A DNA stretch of 64,000 nucleotides from Isoetes taiwanensis. Taxonomy: Eukaryota; Streptophyta; Lycopodiopsida; Isoetales; Isoetaceae. The position numbers were made by a program, and so were the translations under genes. The stretch is taken from the NCBI GenBank assembly GCA_021234155.1, contig JAJEKV010000039.1, forward strand, positions 4,568,745 to 4,632,744, in the 5' to 3' direction. The notes below the pieces were generated by a model. The model was given only the letters and a program-made list of their open reading frames with translations, was not told where the DNA came from and did not search any database. Positions 19,890 to 32,109 of this stretch are shown here, in pieces; the first letter of the stretch is position 1; every line of letters begins with the position of its first letter.

Positions 19890-21440
19890 GAAAAGTACTG
19901 AAGAAGCTTATGCAGCTTGTAGGGAACATCACTTCAGAGCAATGGGTACACTTTTTCCCATAGTGGACCACTGGCAAGGTTGTCCTCAATTACAAGGCAA
20001 GTGAATCTCATTCCTCAGCCAATTACTGAACCACTATAGTCAGTTCGCTCTTTGCAAATTTATTGGCCGACATTCTCAAACAACAATTGACGATGTGGGA
20101 GAGGAAGTGGAGGCTCTTAGATATGCAATATCCAGGCTCTGACACTCCACCATTGATTATATCTTCACTTTGCGGACCTTGATTGAGGGTAGCAGGAATC
20201 ACCGGTAAGACTTGTACTACTGCTTTGTTGATTTTGCAAATGCCTTCAATATTGTGCCCTAGAACAATTTGTGGGATAAATTCAGGTAGTTGGGGGTCCT
20301 ATAGATTTGCAAAAATACGATATACAAGTCATGAGGATAATGCAAGCAACACGTTAGTCTTGACCAAATTAATCCGCATGCCAGTGGACCAGCAAAAAGT
20401 ATCCAAAGCATCCAAATTCCGCTGCATATCTTCTAAGGTGTAGGCTATGTGGTCCACATTGCCTGCGTACATGAGCTGTCTAATTACTTGTTGCACAAGA
20501 GAGCTCCCGCTCCCCCGTATTCAACAAGCCAACCTTCAAGTGATCAATATACATGCCAAACAATGTTGGAGAGAGTGGGCATCCTTGGCGGACTCCAATA
20601 CTGCTGATGACATGCTGTGCTGATGGTGCCAGTGAGCCGAAACACTAGCCAAGGCCTCCGTCCTTCACTTATCAAGGCCAAAATGTGGAGGTGGCACCCA
20701 CCTACAAGTATTTGGGAGTGGGGTTTCCTTCTACTACATGCTGGGACACTTCCATCCGGCTACGTGTGATAGCGGGCGGGAAGGCCATGTATGCCATGCA
20801 AAACAATAATTAAGCAGAGTTGTATGATTGGGCCCATCAGCCGCATTTGTTCAGGGCTTCGGTAGAGCATGTTCTCCTATACGAGGTTTAGGACTCGCTA
20901 ATATTCCTTGCCACTTAGAATGCTCATGCAGATCAGAAAGCCTTCTTGGCTCGGACACTTGGGGTTTCATATCAAATTCTCATGTAGGAGACATGTTTCT
21001 TGTCTATTCAAAGGGTCGCACTAGACTGCCACATCATCTAATTTTAGAAGGTGGTCGGTATGGGCGATGCTCGTCTCCCTAACCTTGCCTATGCCGTGGC
21101 ACGAGGTCTGCAACGCCCTAAAGCCTGCTGGAAGGAAAAATGAGTTCAGTGGTTCTCCTGCTCCTGCTGTTAGACACGGCCTCGGTGGGGTCACTGGGAT
21201 CATATCTCAAAGAGATCGTGGATATGCGCAGTCTCTGGCACGGCACTGAAAATGTGTATTCTAATTTACAATTGTACAGTTTGTCATCATGCTTAAAACT
21301 GCCAAGGTTTTTCCCCCGAAAACCCTTCGGGGTGGGGGTTTTTTAACCCTAACAATAATATGCTTGATGTTCTCTTTGATTGGGTCCTATAGGCCAATTG
21401 GTCCCCGTGGATGATGAAAATACATTCGTTCATTCATTCT
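19890..21440 (+). pseudogene. Decayed LINE, same family as 41-58.7 kb, with internal inversion
   Basis: The plus strand matches the LINE RT at 56980-58746: TIDYIFTL, the motif-A text YCFVDFANAFNIVP near 20220-20262, then from 20640 the thumb region (TSIW in a shifted frame for the YKYLGV segment, and the WDTSIRLRV-like text) and the 3' end: a stem-loop (CCCCGAA, loop, TTCGGGG near 21313-21331), GGGTCCTATAGGCCAATTGG, and an (ATTC)n tail. Between them, about 20330-20615 reads correctly only on the minus strand (GVRQGCPLSPTLFGMYIDH), so this part is inverted. Many stops and frameshifts; long dead. Confidence 0.75.
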
Positions 21441-21629
21441 TATATTATATAAATACCATTCTTACACCATAATAACTCTAGATTGGTAGTTTTGGTCTTG
21501 GCCATGCATTGGCCCAAACTTAAAAGATAGAAATTGCACTATGCCTCCTGCACCAATGCTCATATTTGGGTACAATTCCTAAAATGCGTAGGAAGGTGCT
21601 GGTGTAAATTCTTGCAAGTTATAGACGTA

Positions 21630-21765
21630 TAATAAATATTGAGGAAATTAAAACAAATGCAACCTCCTGGAACAAAGAGGGCAACCCTTCGATGTGTAAT
21701 AAATGTTGAGGAAATCAAAACGAATTCAACCTCCTCAATAAAAGAGGGCAACCCTCCCATGGTAA
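21630..21765. repeat. Two-copy ~67-bp tandem duplication
   Basis: The unit starting TAATAAATATTGAGGAAAT at 21630 recurs at 21697 as TAATAAATGTTGAGGAAAT. Each unit ends with a small GAGGGCAACCCT palindrome. Confidence 0.75.
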
Positions 21766-22231
21766 CATCTTGTTTTGTAAAAAACTTCAGCAAAAGAAAA
21801 TCCTAATGGTTTCTATTGTCGCTTTGGGGAGCCAATAAAAGCACTAGAGTGCTTCGAAGAACCTCTTTACATGTCAGTATTGCAAGGAAAGCTACATGTT
21901 TGGAAATAAAGTGGTTGCTGACATATAATGTGCGAAATAAAAATGAGGTTTGGCTTTTTCGAATAACTTTTATTGACCAGAAGGAAGGCGCTTGGTAACT
22001 TATACTCAATCCTCTACCTATCTAGAATGGCTACTGTTTCCACGATTAGGGTTCGCCCCTGTTTCAGATCCTACTCCGACGTACCCAAAAGCCTACCTTT
22101 GCTCAAGCAGATCATGGCACGACCTTGCGCTTGTCAGAATTCCAGCATCTCAAAATTGATCTGATATTCGGCTTCATTTACGGCCAGTTTCATCCATCTT
22201 CGCCCTTTTCTTGCCCGTAATTAGGGGGTAT
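21766..22231 (+). promoter_or_regulatory. Upstream region of the TIP1-like gene
   Basis: This stretch lies between the LINE relic and the ATG at 22232 and should hold the promoter and 5' leader. I see no clear TATA box. A splice-like TTTCAG at 22060 might mark a 5'-UTR intron, but this cannot be settled by eye. Confidence 0.3.
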
Positions 22232-25200
22232 ATGGAGATCGAGGTCGTTGCAGATGGCCCAATTGTTGAAGGAGTAAAGATCCAAACCGATGGTGATTTG
22301 CCCCAGAGTTCTAGTGCTACAGATGAGGAGGAGGATCAAGCACGTAACGATATTTATACTGCTGCAGCATACGGTGACCTTGACAAGCTACGGCGTCTTG
22401 TTGAAGAAGAGGGCTGTTCAGTTCAGTCGCCGGATGCTGGTGGGTATTTTGCCCTCCAATGGAGTGCTTTGAATAATCGAGCTGCAGCGGCACAATATCT
22501 TGTAGAGGTGAGAGTTGCTTGTAAAAGAGTTTGAAAATTGAGACCAAGACATCATGCTGTTACTTTACTGCATATTGAATTGGGGTATAGTTGAATCTAA
22601 CTCACCAATTATCAATCTAAGCAACTGTTTTTATAACAGCAAAATGCAGCATAATTTCTTATAGTTCGTACAAATTCTTGTCATATACTGTATGGCAGAA
22701 AAAAACATCTCTTTTGGGATTAATATAATGTGTCAAATTATGCAGCATGGAGCAGATGTCAATGCAGTTGATAGCACAGGTCAGACAGCATTACATTGGG
22801 CAGCTGTTCGTGGATCGATCCAGGTTGCTGAGTTGCTTCTTCATAATGGAGCACTCTTAGACCGTGCAGACAACTATGGGTATAGGGTATGTATCTATAT
22901 AGGAAGTTATTGAAGTGCTCGAAAAATTTGTTTCTATAGAGTCTGTGCCCTTATGTTACTATAAGGATCAAAATTGTATTATTTATTTTTCTTATTTCAT
23001 CGTCTTAGTGTTAAGTATTACTCGTTATTCTTTTGCAGGTTTCACATGTTGCTGCTCAATATGGGCAGACTGCTTTCTTGTACCATGTTGCCACAAAATG
23101 GGGGGATGATATTGACGCAGTTGATAATGATGGGCGCAGTCCTCTGCACTGGTATTAATATGATCTAAAGCATGCCATTTGGTGTTGGGCATTACATCAT
23201 CTATATGCGCTTATATGGCTCATCAGCTAGGTTCTTATATTTTTTTTCAACTTTCAGGGCTGCCTATAAAGGCTTTTCAGATTGCATAAGATTGCTTCTT
23301 TTTATGGATGCTTTCCTTGGACGGCAAGACAAAGAGGGTACGTGTGAATTGACATCCAATGACGTATTTCCATATTTGCATAGTTTGTACTCTTTCATGT
23401 AGTGTATATGCGGTATTAGTATGTAAAGATTTGCTATTAACATGTTGAATATAGCAGGATGTACACCTCTACATTGGGCAGCTATAAGAGGAAACCTAGA
23501 AGCATGCACAGTGCTAGTACAAGCAGGTATGAAGGAGGACCTCATGGCAACAGATGCCACAGGGTGTACTCCTGCTCAATTAGCATCGGACAAAGGGCAT
23601 CGTCATGTTGCTTTGTTTCTTGTAAGTTTGAAACTCATATTATGTAGTCATTTGTTTAAGAGGATATGGCATTGACTTTCCATTATGTCCCACAGTCTAA
23701 TGCAAGAAGAATATACAACAATCGATGGGATGCAAAGGGAATCGTAGGAAAGGTGTCAAGGTTGGGGCTTGCACCAGTTCTCTGGGTCTTCGTTATCATC
23801 ATGGTGGCAACTTTTATCAATTCAGTAATAACCTGTAATCTTTCATTTTGCCTTTCCTGTACATTTAAAGCTCTTAATACTCTTTCAGTACCAAAGTGCA
23901 CGATTCCCCTTAACCTTAGGGGAGTCTTGACTGCACCTCATCTTACAAGATGGTAATTTTTTGTACAGCACCAACGTTGGTCAGGATATCTGTGGGAGTT
24001 GGAATATGGGCATGGCTTGGGGTATTTCTTTCAACTGGTGGTCTTTTTCTCCTGTACCGATGTAGCAGGTATGGCTTCTTTTTGGGTTGTGATGGTTTTC
24101 ATGGATGTGATTGGATTATGACACGGATCCTTTTAAGCTTTGCAGTAAAGACCCTGGTTATGTAAGCACAAACCGCAGTGAGCCTTCTGTAGAGAAACAT
24201 GCAGCTGTATGTCATCCCTTTTTCTTAACAATGTTTATTTGCTTATTTATTTACTGTTTACTTTATTTGTGCTGTCATTATGCAAAATAAAGATGTGATT
24301 TGCCATAATGGTTGAAATTGATTGTTTGCCGCATTATAGATCGTTTCTTTTTTTTCATGTTTCATTCCATTGCCATTACAAATTTTCCACGGAGTGCCTG
24401 TTTTTCTAACCAAACAATGTATAACACGACAGCCCTGATGGGATTTTTGTGAGACACATTCATTCATCATTCAAATAGTTTCATGCAGATGAAGCACAGA
24501 CACTCATATAATTACCGATGGCTGCAGGATTACTGAGTCATTAATGTGTTCGTGGACCATAATTACTCTATTGTGTATGATTAACAGGAACCCCTGCTGA
24601 AGAGTGATTTAAGTAATCCTGCTCTTTGGGCTGGTTATTGGTCTCAGTTGTGTCCAACATGCAAGGTTAGCTTTCTCAATGTAGGCACATTTTTGAAAAA
24701 TTAGTGTCAGTATAAAATGGATTCTGTATTTTTCAGATAGTTCGCCCCTTGCGGTCAAAACATTGCTCAACCTGCAACCGTTGTGTGGAACAATTTGACC
24801 ACCATTGTCCATGGATTTCCAACTGTGTAGGGAAGGTGTGATCTAGTCTCATTACTATGATTCTGATGTTTAAGTAACACAATCTCTAACATGATGGGAG
24901 CCTGCAGAAGAATAAACGGGACTTTTTTATATTTCTTTTAATGGAGACATCAGCAATGATAATATGTGGTGCTGTAACTATACACAGTAAGGAAACTTGA
25001 CCCTTATATTGTGCTGTCACATACAGTTATGATTGATGCTATTTTTTTCTCTGTTTCATCTTGTAGGGTTAGGAACAGATACCAATGCCCCAAGCTCTTT
25101 AGGGGAATGGTTCCACCATATAGGCTCCAATCATGGTGGTGCATTGGCGTTTATAATTGCCGATTTTTTCATGTTTTTTGGTGTAGCAGTGTTAACTGGT

Positions 25201-25684
25201 ATTCAAGCAGTGCAGGTAAGCATGCATCTCTTGAGGATTTTATCTCATTAGCTTAATTGTCTCATGAGTCTGATGCACGAGAGATTTGCAGATTGCTCGA
25301 AACATTACAACAAATGAGATGGCCAATTCAATGCGCTATGGTTATTTAAAGGGTAATGATGGCCATTTTCAAAATCCTTATGATCATGGCATACGTAAAA
25401 ATTGTGCCGATTTCTTTCATTATGGCTATATTGAAGATGTTGAAGCACCATGGCAACAGAGTCCCATTGTGGTCCAAATGGCCCAAAGGTCTGGTGTTTC
25501 AGCAGCAGCTCGCTGCATAAGCAATGTGCTAACAAATGGCCCGAGCTTGCCTTTAAGTGGCAGCACCGGGACGTCTGGCAATTCTAGACCTCATGCATGC
25601 GGGCATAACCACAGCAATGGACAGATAGAACATGTTCCGTTTGGTTTAGGGCTTGGTCTTCAACGCAGTGCTGGGAGCCACTAG
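22232..25684 (+). CDS. TIP1: TIP1-like ankyrin-repeat DHHC protein S-acyltransferase, complete, 13 exons
   Basis: Membrane enzyme that transfers palmitate to cysteines of target proteins, probably at Golgi or plasma membrane; the Arabidopsis homologue TIP1/PAT24 controls cell size and root-hair growth. Exons by splice signals and frame: 22232-22507, 22746-22886, 23039-23151, 23258-23337, 23458-23621, 23696-23834, 23969-24068, 24146-24206, 24588-24665, 24737-24835, 24908-24986, 25067-25215, 25292-25684; all introns GT-AG. The product is about 623 residues, the family length. Order: acidic N-terminus, six ankyrin repeats (about 35-250; e.g. [16 protein letters not shown]), two membrane spans (about 284-305, 316-337), DPGY, the cysteine-rich domain with [18 protein letters not shown] (DHHC at 405-408), two more spans, the TTxE motif (TTNE, about 499-502) and [11 protein letters not shown]. 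No frameshift, no stop, no TE in the introns: likely functional. The only gene in the window I would call intact. Confidence 0.95.
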
Positions 25685-26829
25685 CTATACCATGTATGTT
25701 TTTATATTTGCATGGCAGGCTTAATATTATGTCATATGTTATGGCTACATCAGCCGTCTGTCCAGCTAATATTTTTTTGGTGTTCTGTTGATGATCTTCA
25801 CATTGAAGACTTCAAGAGGATCCCATGTATTTAGACAGAAAGTTATAAGCTTTTCAAGAGATATATCCTGGTCACCGGTTAGGATTGCAGAAAGCTTGAC
25901 CTTACTGAATATTGGCAAATATAATCTTCACGGTTAAATGCGTCGAAGGTTAAATGCCTACAATTTTAGATTGTTAACATTTTAATACATGCCAAAACAT
26001 GAGGTGGACAAGTTGGTTGTCAAGAGTATCTGGTTGATAGAATCTTGCTGGGCTTTTTCTTTAAGTAGAGGTTTGCTGCTAAATCGACAACTTTTAGTAT
26101 TATTGTGCAAAATCCAGCTTAGTGTTAATTTTTGCAAATTCCGGCTGGTGCTAGGGGATGGTGCCCATATATGCCGCAGTTAGTCTTAGAATCTTCATAA
26201 CTCTAGATTCCTGCATCAATTTTGGACAAATGAGACATCTTTAGGAAGAGGACGTCTATCGCTAATTTTTTTTTCTAATTTTTTTTTCAGATTTGGAGTT
26301 CTTGAGAAGAATTTACGAGCCTTGAAAGTAGGGTAGGTTGCCTGCCCATCTCCCTGCACCAATTGCCCATCCACTGCGCACCAAGTAGCCATCAATTGTT
26401 TTTGATGATTCCTGAGGAGATTGCAGTGCCAACGCATATGAAAAGAAAGCTCTTGAAGAGGGCTTTCAGATGCACCAATTCACGTGTCAATCCGACAATG
26501 GTGGAGAAAGTTACACAGTTGAAGGGCAAGGTATGCTCAATACAGGGGGATAAGGCTGCGGGATCAGTGGGCAAGAGTGCGGAATTGAGCCGCGCAGTAG
26601 CTGGGCACTGCGGTGATAGTGGGCACCCTCCCCTAGCTGAAACATCGGATCAATGTCCTTTATGGGAGTACAAAGATATTGCTTTTTTGTGATCAATGCC
26701 CTTTATGGAAAATTTTGTCCTCTTTTTGTTTTTTTAAAGGATAAAATTAATTTAATTAATTGAAATCAAAGTACAGAAGGCGCGATGAAGGGGAACATTC
26801 GCCCAAGTAGACACACTCAGACAGAGTCC

Positions 26830-26923
26830 ACGTATCGCATCACCACACATTGCATTATTCCTCATGGAAGGAGTCTACGTATCGCATCACCACACATTGC
26901 ATTATTCCTCATGGAAGGAATGC
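26830..26923. repeat. Two-copy 47-bp tandem duplication
   Basis: The unit ACGTATCGCATCACCACACA... at 26830 is repeated at 26877, nearly identical. Confidence 0.85.
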
Positions 26924-27120
26924 ACCTGACTATTCACAATGTGAAGCATCCTTTCCCAAATAGCTCTTTTGAATTGTTCTCTTCGTTTGGATGCTTGATA
27001 TGACATGTACAATTTATACCTCAGCCCTTTTTTTTTTTAATTCATGACAGAAGAGATTTGAACTTCCATACCCCAATGGCCATGATAACAATGCATACTA
27101 CGAAAGCTTCAATAGAAATA

Positions 27121-27232
27121 TATCTTGGAGAGAATTGACTATATGGTATCAAGTCTAAGCTTCAAGAGAAATATTATATCTTGGAGAGAATTGACCATAT
27201 GGTATGGAGTCTAACGTTGAAAATGTCATTTG
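27121..27232. repeat. Two-copy ~56-bp tandem duplication
   Basis: TATCTTGGAGAGAATTGAC occurs at 27121 and 27177 with similar flanks (ATATGGTAT, GTCTAA). Confidence 0.75.
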
Positions 27233-28781
27233 AGAGGGCAACGTGTAAGAAGTGACTACCAGTATCTAGACAGAAAAATTGAGATTTCAAGATCAATGGT
27301 CCATACCATATGGGCATGCATTATGCAAATAGAAAGAGAATCTAAACGTTTAGAGGCCCATGACCAAATTAAGACCATGTTATATGCATTCTCGTGCAGT
27401 GCTTAGCTACAATCATATTGTAAAAGTCTAAATAGTATATGAGCATATGTCATATACACACCGAACATAGCAGTTATAGATAGAAGATGGATACAGAACA
27501 AGCTTTCCGTTCGAAAAAAAAATCTATTATTCGTCTATCTCTGTACAAAATGGGCCGCATTATCTAATCTTGATTGAGAAGCAAGCTTTTCTGACGTGAA
27601 ATCGCACTTGATCAGAGTTTCCAGTAAAAACAACATGTATCTTCCTTTGTGTTTGCCTCAAGAATATCTAAAACTAAAACTCCCTCAAGGTTGAATTTGC
27701 ATCTATTAGTTCTGGATTGCAGCATATGGACCAATAATCATAAGCAGATGCAACATGTAGACTATAAATAAAAGAAAATATGTCAAACTTTTATGTTCTA
27801 TATATGTATCACTATTTTGGAGCTTCATTCATAGGCTCAACATTATGTAAGAAAAAAGTTTCAAAAAAAAAAAAGGGAAGAAAAGGGGGAGAAAAACCTG
27901 AAGTGGAGGTAAGGCTTAGTGGAGGTAAGACTTTTAGGCATTATCACATGGAAAGTATTGTTTGTAATTTAGTTGAGAGACAAAAGCAATGTGTCATTTT
28001 TACACTGAGGAATGATGTGCCTATCGTATGGACAAGGACTTTAAGCAACCGTGCAAAGAGTTGCGTGCGACGTTTGAAGATTAATATAGTCCTTTTTTCA
28101 ACCAATTTGTTGGATTAAATCAGACAATTTTCTTTAAGTATATAATACTAAAAAAGACAAGTACCTTTATCGATGGTTAAATGTTCTGGTTTTATTCTGC
28201 ATCATCATATGATAGATCTAAAGCTATCGCATTGTTGGGCGCCTCTATTCCCCTTTCAAGGTCTCTAGTTACTTACTGGTGTGACAGAGATCCTGCAGAG
28301 TTATGAGCTAAAAGCACCCTGTTGCGAGAGAGAGCACAACTTGTCTCTGCTTCAAGATCAATGTTGTAGATGGCATAACTAGAAATAGTGCATGCATTGG
28401 CAGATGAAATAGGGCCCTTAAAGGCTATACCCCTATAAGATTTTGAGAATTGCTCTGATCTAGGTCTTGAATCTTTAGGACATTGCATAAGAACTATTTT
28501 CGCACCAAACCTTTGGCCAATTTTTGTGCCCTGCCATATAATCAGGATCAAAAGCTATTGCACATAAATCTGCCTTATTGAAATGCCAATTGAGCTGCAT
28601 AGGGATGAATCAAAGGGAGAGGAAGGCGTATGATGGCCTAGGAAGCAGCAACAGTGGGTATGGTGCTGAAAGAAAAGCCATGGCCAATCTTGCCCCTGTG
28701 TCTGTTGGCACCAGGAGAATTTTACTACTATTTTTCATTTTACTATTTTTTTCCCTAAGGAGTTGGAACCTTGAAAATAAT

Positions 28782-29664
28782 CGCATCGATCCGAGACATC
28801 GGATCGCCATTCTAGAATGGGACGACCATGCATGTCATGCATGCATGCGGGCGGCGCATGCCCGTTTTGGGTTGGGAGTTCGCTATTTCGGTGGCGTTTA
28901 CGCATCCCGTCTCATGGCTTCCTCTTCTCTCAGCAGTACCTTATTCTCTTTGAATTGTTTCTAGGCAGGGGAGGGGCTTCTTCCTGCCTGGTTTAGCCAA
29001 TTTGGCATTTCTTCCCTGCTATCCTGTCCTGGCTTTTGGCCTCGTCCTGTGACCTTCGTCCTCGATCCTAGTTTGTAAGGAAGTTCTCTGGTAGTCGGAC
29101 GGTTTGTTGGTTTCTTGCGAGTCCCATTCTAGAATCGCATCGATCCGAGACATCGGATCGCCATTCTAGAATGGGACGAGCATGCATGTTGTGCATGCAT
29201 GCGGGCGGCGCATGCCCGGTTTGGTGGGGAGTTCGCTATTTCGGCGGCGTTTACGCATCCCGTCTCATCGGCGCTTCCTCTTCTCTCGTGATACCTTATT
29301 CTCTTTGAATTGTTTCCGAGGCGGGGAGGGGCTTCTTCCTGCCTGGTTTAGCCAAATTGGCGTATCTTTCTTGCTATCCTTTACCGGCCGTTGGCCTCGT
29401 CCTGTGACCTTCGTCCTCGATCCTAGTTTGTAAGGAAGTTCTCTGGTAGTCGGGCGCTTTGTTGGTTTCTTGCGAGTCCCATTCTAGAATCGCATCGATC
29501 CGAGACATCGGATCGCCATTCTAGAATGGGACGAGCATGCATGTCATGCATGCATGCGGGCGGCGCATGCCCGTTTTGGGTTGGGACTTCGCTATTTCAG
29601 GCGCGTTTCTGCATCCACGTCTCATCGGGCTTCCTCTTCTCGGTGATTACCTTATTCTCTTTGA
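28782..29664. repeat. Tandem array of ~355-bp units with palindromic heads
   Basis: Units begin CGCATCGATCCGAGACATCGG at 28782, 29136 and 29491 (periods 354 and 355). Each head carries a perfect inverted repeat (CGATCCGA, GACA, TCGGATCG), the palindrome CCATTCTAGAATGG, and a run of CATGCATG motifs (RY-type) followed by GCGGGCGGCGCATGCCCG. The rest of each unit is a fairly conserved GC-richer body. Unit 3 is interrupted at about 29665, and its last ~33 bp reappear at 30148-30180. No open frame is conserved between units, so the array is non-coding. Confidence 0.9.
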
Positions 29665-30147
29665 ACCCACCCTCCCCCCCTTCTTTGTTTATTATATTTT
29701 GTACAAGTTCTGTTTATCATGTTTTTCCACCCGCTGGATGATGCTTTTTTCCACCCGCTGGGTGATGCTATTCTCTGGTATGTTTTCTCGTTTGTTGTAT
29801 TGGTGATGTGCAGGTACATGTTGGCGAGCGGCATCTGTTTCGACTTCTCCATGCGGGGGTTTTTGGGAGCGATTCTCTGCCTTACGTTTGTCTAAGCCCC
29901 TTGCCGAAGGCTTATCACTAGGGTTTTTCCTCGAAAACCCGAAAGGGCGGGGTTTTTTAATCCCGGTGATAAGCTTTCGACAGGTACATCAGCCACTCAT
30001 CTATTAGCATTGTATTTTTTTGGGGTCCAAATGATATAATTGGATTTTCCCTTTATTTTTCGGGGGTAGTTCGCATGTGTGCGGCTACCCACTGTCCACC
30101 ATTGTAGAAAATCTGCTGAGATGAATGAGAAGCCTATCTATCGCTTT
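29665..30147 (+). mobile_element. Insert inside the third array unit, with LINE-like 3' end
   Basis: This ~480-bp segment replaces the middle of unit 3. Near 29925-29965 it carries the same kind of stem-loop and GGGGTTTTTTAATCCC text as the LINE 3' ends at 21320 and 58620, and then a GGGGTCCAAATGATATAATTGG stretch comparable with their terminal GGGTCCCATAGGCC. A TTTTTTCCACCCGCTGG phrase is repeated near 29720-29770. It is probably a 5'-truncated non-LTR insertion with a deletion of part of the unit. No target duplication identified. Confidence 0.45.
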
Positions 30148-30180
30148 GTTGGTTTCTTGCGAGTCCCATTCTAGAATGGG

Positions 30181-30689
30181 AATCGAATATTTCCAATCTC
30201 GATTATATATTTCTTCATAAATCTATGAATTAGGAGGCTTAGTGTTGTAGAATAGGAATTCAAAGGCTTAAGACACTGCATAAAGTCGAGCATAATCTCT
30301 TGTCTCTGTAGTATTTTTTAAGAACCAAAAAGATGCTTGCAAATGTTATTTTATTTTTATTGCTTTCTTATTTAATATTACTATTTAATGGGAATTTGTT
30401 CGAGTTTGACACAGTATAGAAGAGGTGTTAGCGAAAGATCCGCTTGAGATTAAATCGAAGTAAATGTAGGTTCCAAAGTAGAAAGAAAAGCATACATCAA
30501 TTTTCATCTTCATATCATATAATCGTAACTAGCTGGGATATCAACCAAGACCAATCCCTATGGTAAAACGAATTGTACCTGGTGGCATTTTTTATCCAAA
30601 ACATCGAGTATTTAACACATATCCATGGCTGAAAAGCTAGAATAAAAAGTCATGTATATAATATTAAACATTGCTCTATTAAAAATCTC
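30181..30689. other. No gene recognised
   Basis: AT-rich spacer after the tandem array; nothing supported. Confidence 0.3.
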
Positions 30690-30935
30690 AACACACTCTG
30701 CCCTGTATGCAAATTGTTGCCCGAGACTATTGAACATTGCTTTGTCTTTTGTGATAATGTTTGTGCAACATGGGCATGGATTCAGGCTTGTTTTCCATTC
30801 GCATCTCACCAATTAGCAAATTCTCCTTGGTTCACTCCATGGACGTTGGTTGAGACTAAGAAACTAGCATTCTATATTACGTAGGCATTGGCTTGCTGGA
30901 AAAGAAGCCAATGTCATCTAGCATTAAATATCTAA
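30690..30935 (+). pseudogene. LINE C-terminal zinc-knuckle (zf-RVT) fragment
   Basis: Plus-strand text CPVCKLLPETIEHCFVFC followed by WAWIQACF and, after a stop, LACWKRSQCHLALN. This is the pattern of the C-terminal zf-RVT region of plant L1-type LINEs (C-x2-C, ETxxH, then a Trp-rich WK-R segment), as in the element at 37252-37797. Short, broken and isolated. Confidence 0.65.
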
Positions 30936-31407
30936 CATAATAATAACAGGGGGTTGTTTTTGTACTTTTGTATGCTTTTCAACATGATTTTGTTACGGTT
31001 TTGTGGTGCATTTGAGTTCATGAACAAATGCATACATCTAAAGTGTGCACACACTCGCATGGCTTTCTTTTTTTGCAATTTCCAATGGTTAGCCTACGAA
31101 TTCTCACCATATCATAAATTATCAAGACATGTAAGCATCGAAGAATAATATTTTAGGGTTTTCTTTCTTGTTCGATTCTATTTTTTCTTGTAGGGGGCAA
31201 ATGAGCATTGTTTAGATGAGAGCTTGCAGGTAGTGTGGTTGGAAGCTTTGCTACCCAAGAGCTTGTTGCGTCTGGGTGTTTAGTCTAGTGGTAACACACT
31301 AGTTCTAGCAACTGTAGGTCTCGAGTTCGAGACCGCCCAGAATCGCACTCTGAACTGTGGCTGTCAAAACCCACAGACGTAATGTAAAGTGGTTGGGGGC
31401 AGGGCCC

Positions 31408-31787
<380 letters not shown>

Positions 31788-31996
31788 TGCTATTTGTGGA
31801 CGCATTTATTTCTACATCTTCATAAGAAGTCACACCCCTTTTCTGCGAGTCTCAGCAGCCTGTCTCTAGAAGCCCTGCTGAAGCATTTTTTGACGATCTT
31901 GACAACAATGACATTCCGTTCAATTAGTAAGATTTTTCTTCTTGATTTGTTGTTGTTGTATTGTTCTGCACAATACAATCAGGTCAAAGAAGTGCA

Positions 31997-32093
31997 ATGG
32001 CAGGGCAAAACCAGGTTTCATTTAACAGATCACACCGATATTGGACCTTACAAATATGCTCCTGACACTACCATTTCCATGCTAAAGAAACTA
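31997..32093 (+). pseudogene. MUB-like ubiquitin-fold first-exon fragment
   Basis: An ATG at 31997 begins MAGQNQ and, after a one-base shift, reads RFHLTDHTDIGPYKYAPDT then TISMLKK. This matches the start of plant membrane-anchored ubiquitin-fold (MUB) proteins (FRLxDGxDIGPxxYxxxTTVxxLK), small prenylated ubiquitin-like proteins of the plasma membrane. The rest of the fold and the C-terminal CaaX box are not seen downstream, so only one broken exon is present. Confidence 0.55.
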
Positions 32094-32109
32094 TTATTGC
32101 ATAGTTGCC

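Larger units (their letters stand above)
25685..28781. other. 3' flank of TIP1-like gene and unrecognised spacer
   Basis: AT-rich, with the probable 3' UTR of the upstream gene at the start. Short frames at 26363-26692, 27780-28118 and 28273-28551 have no recognisable domain. Two local tandem duplications are listed separately. No terminal repeats seen. Confidence 0.3.

Noticed and set aside
28782-30180. CRISPR-like array
   Set aside because: Units are about 355 bp, nearly identical throughout, with no short-repeat/unique-spacer pattern, and the genome is eukaryotic.
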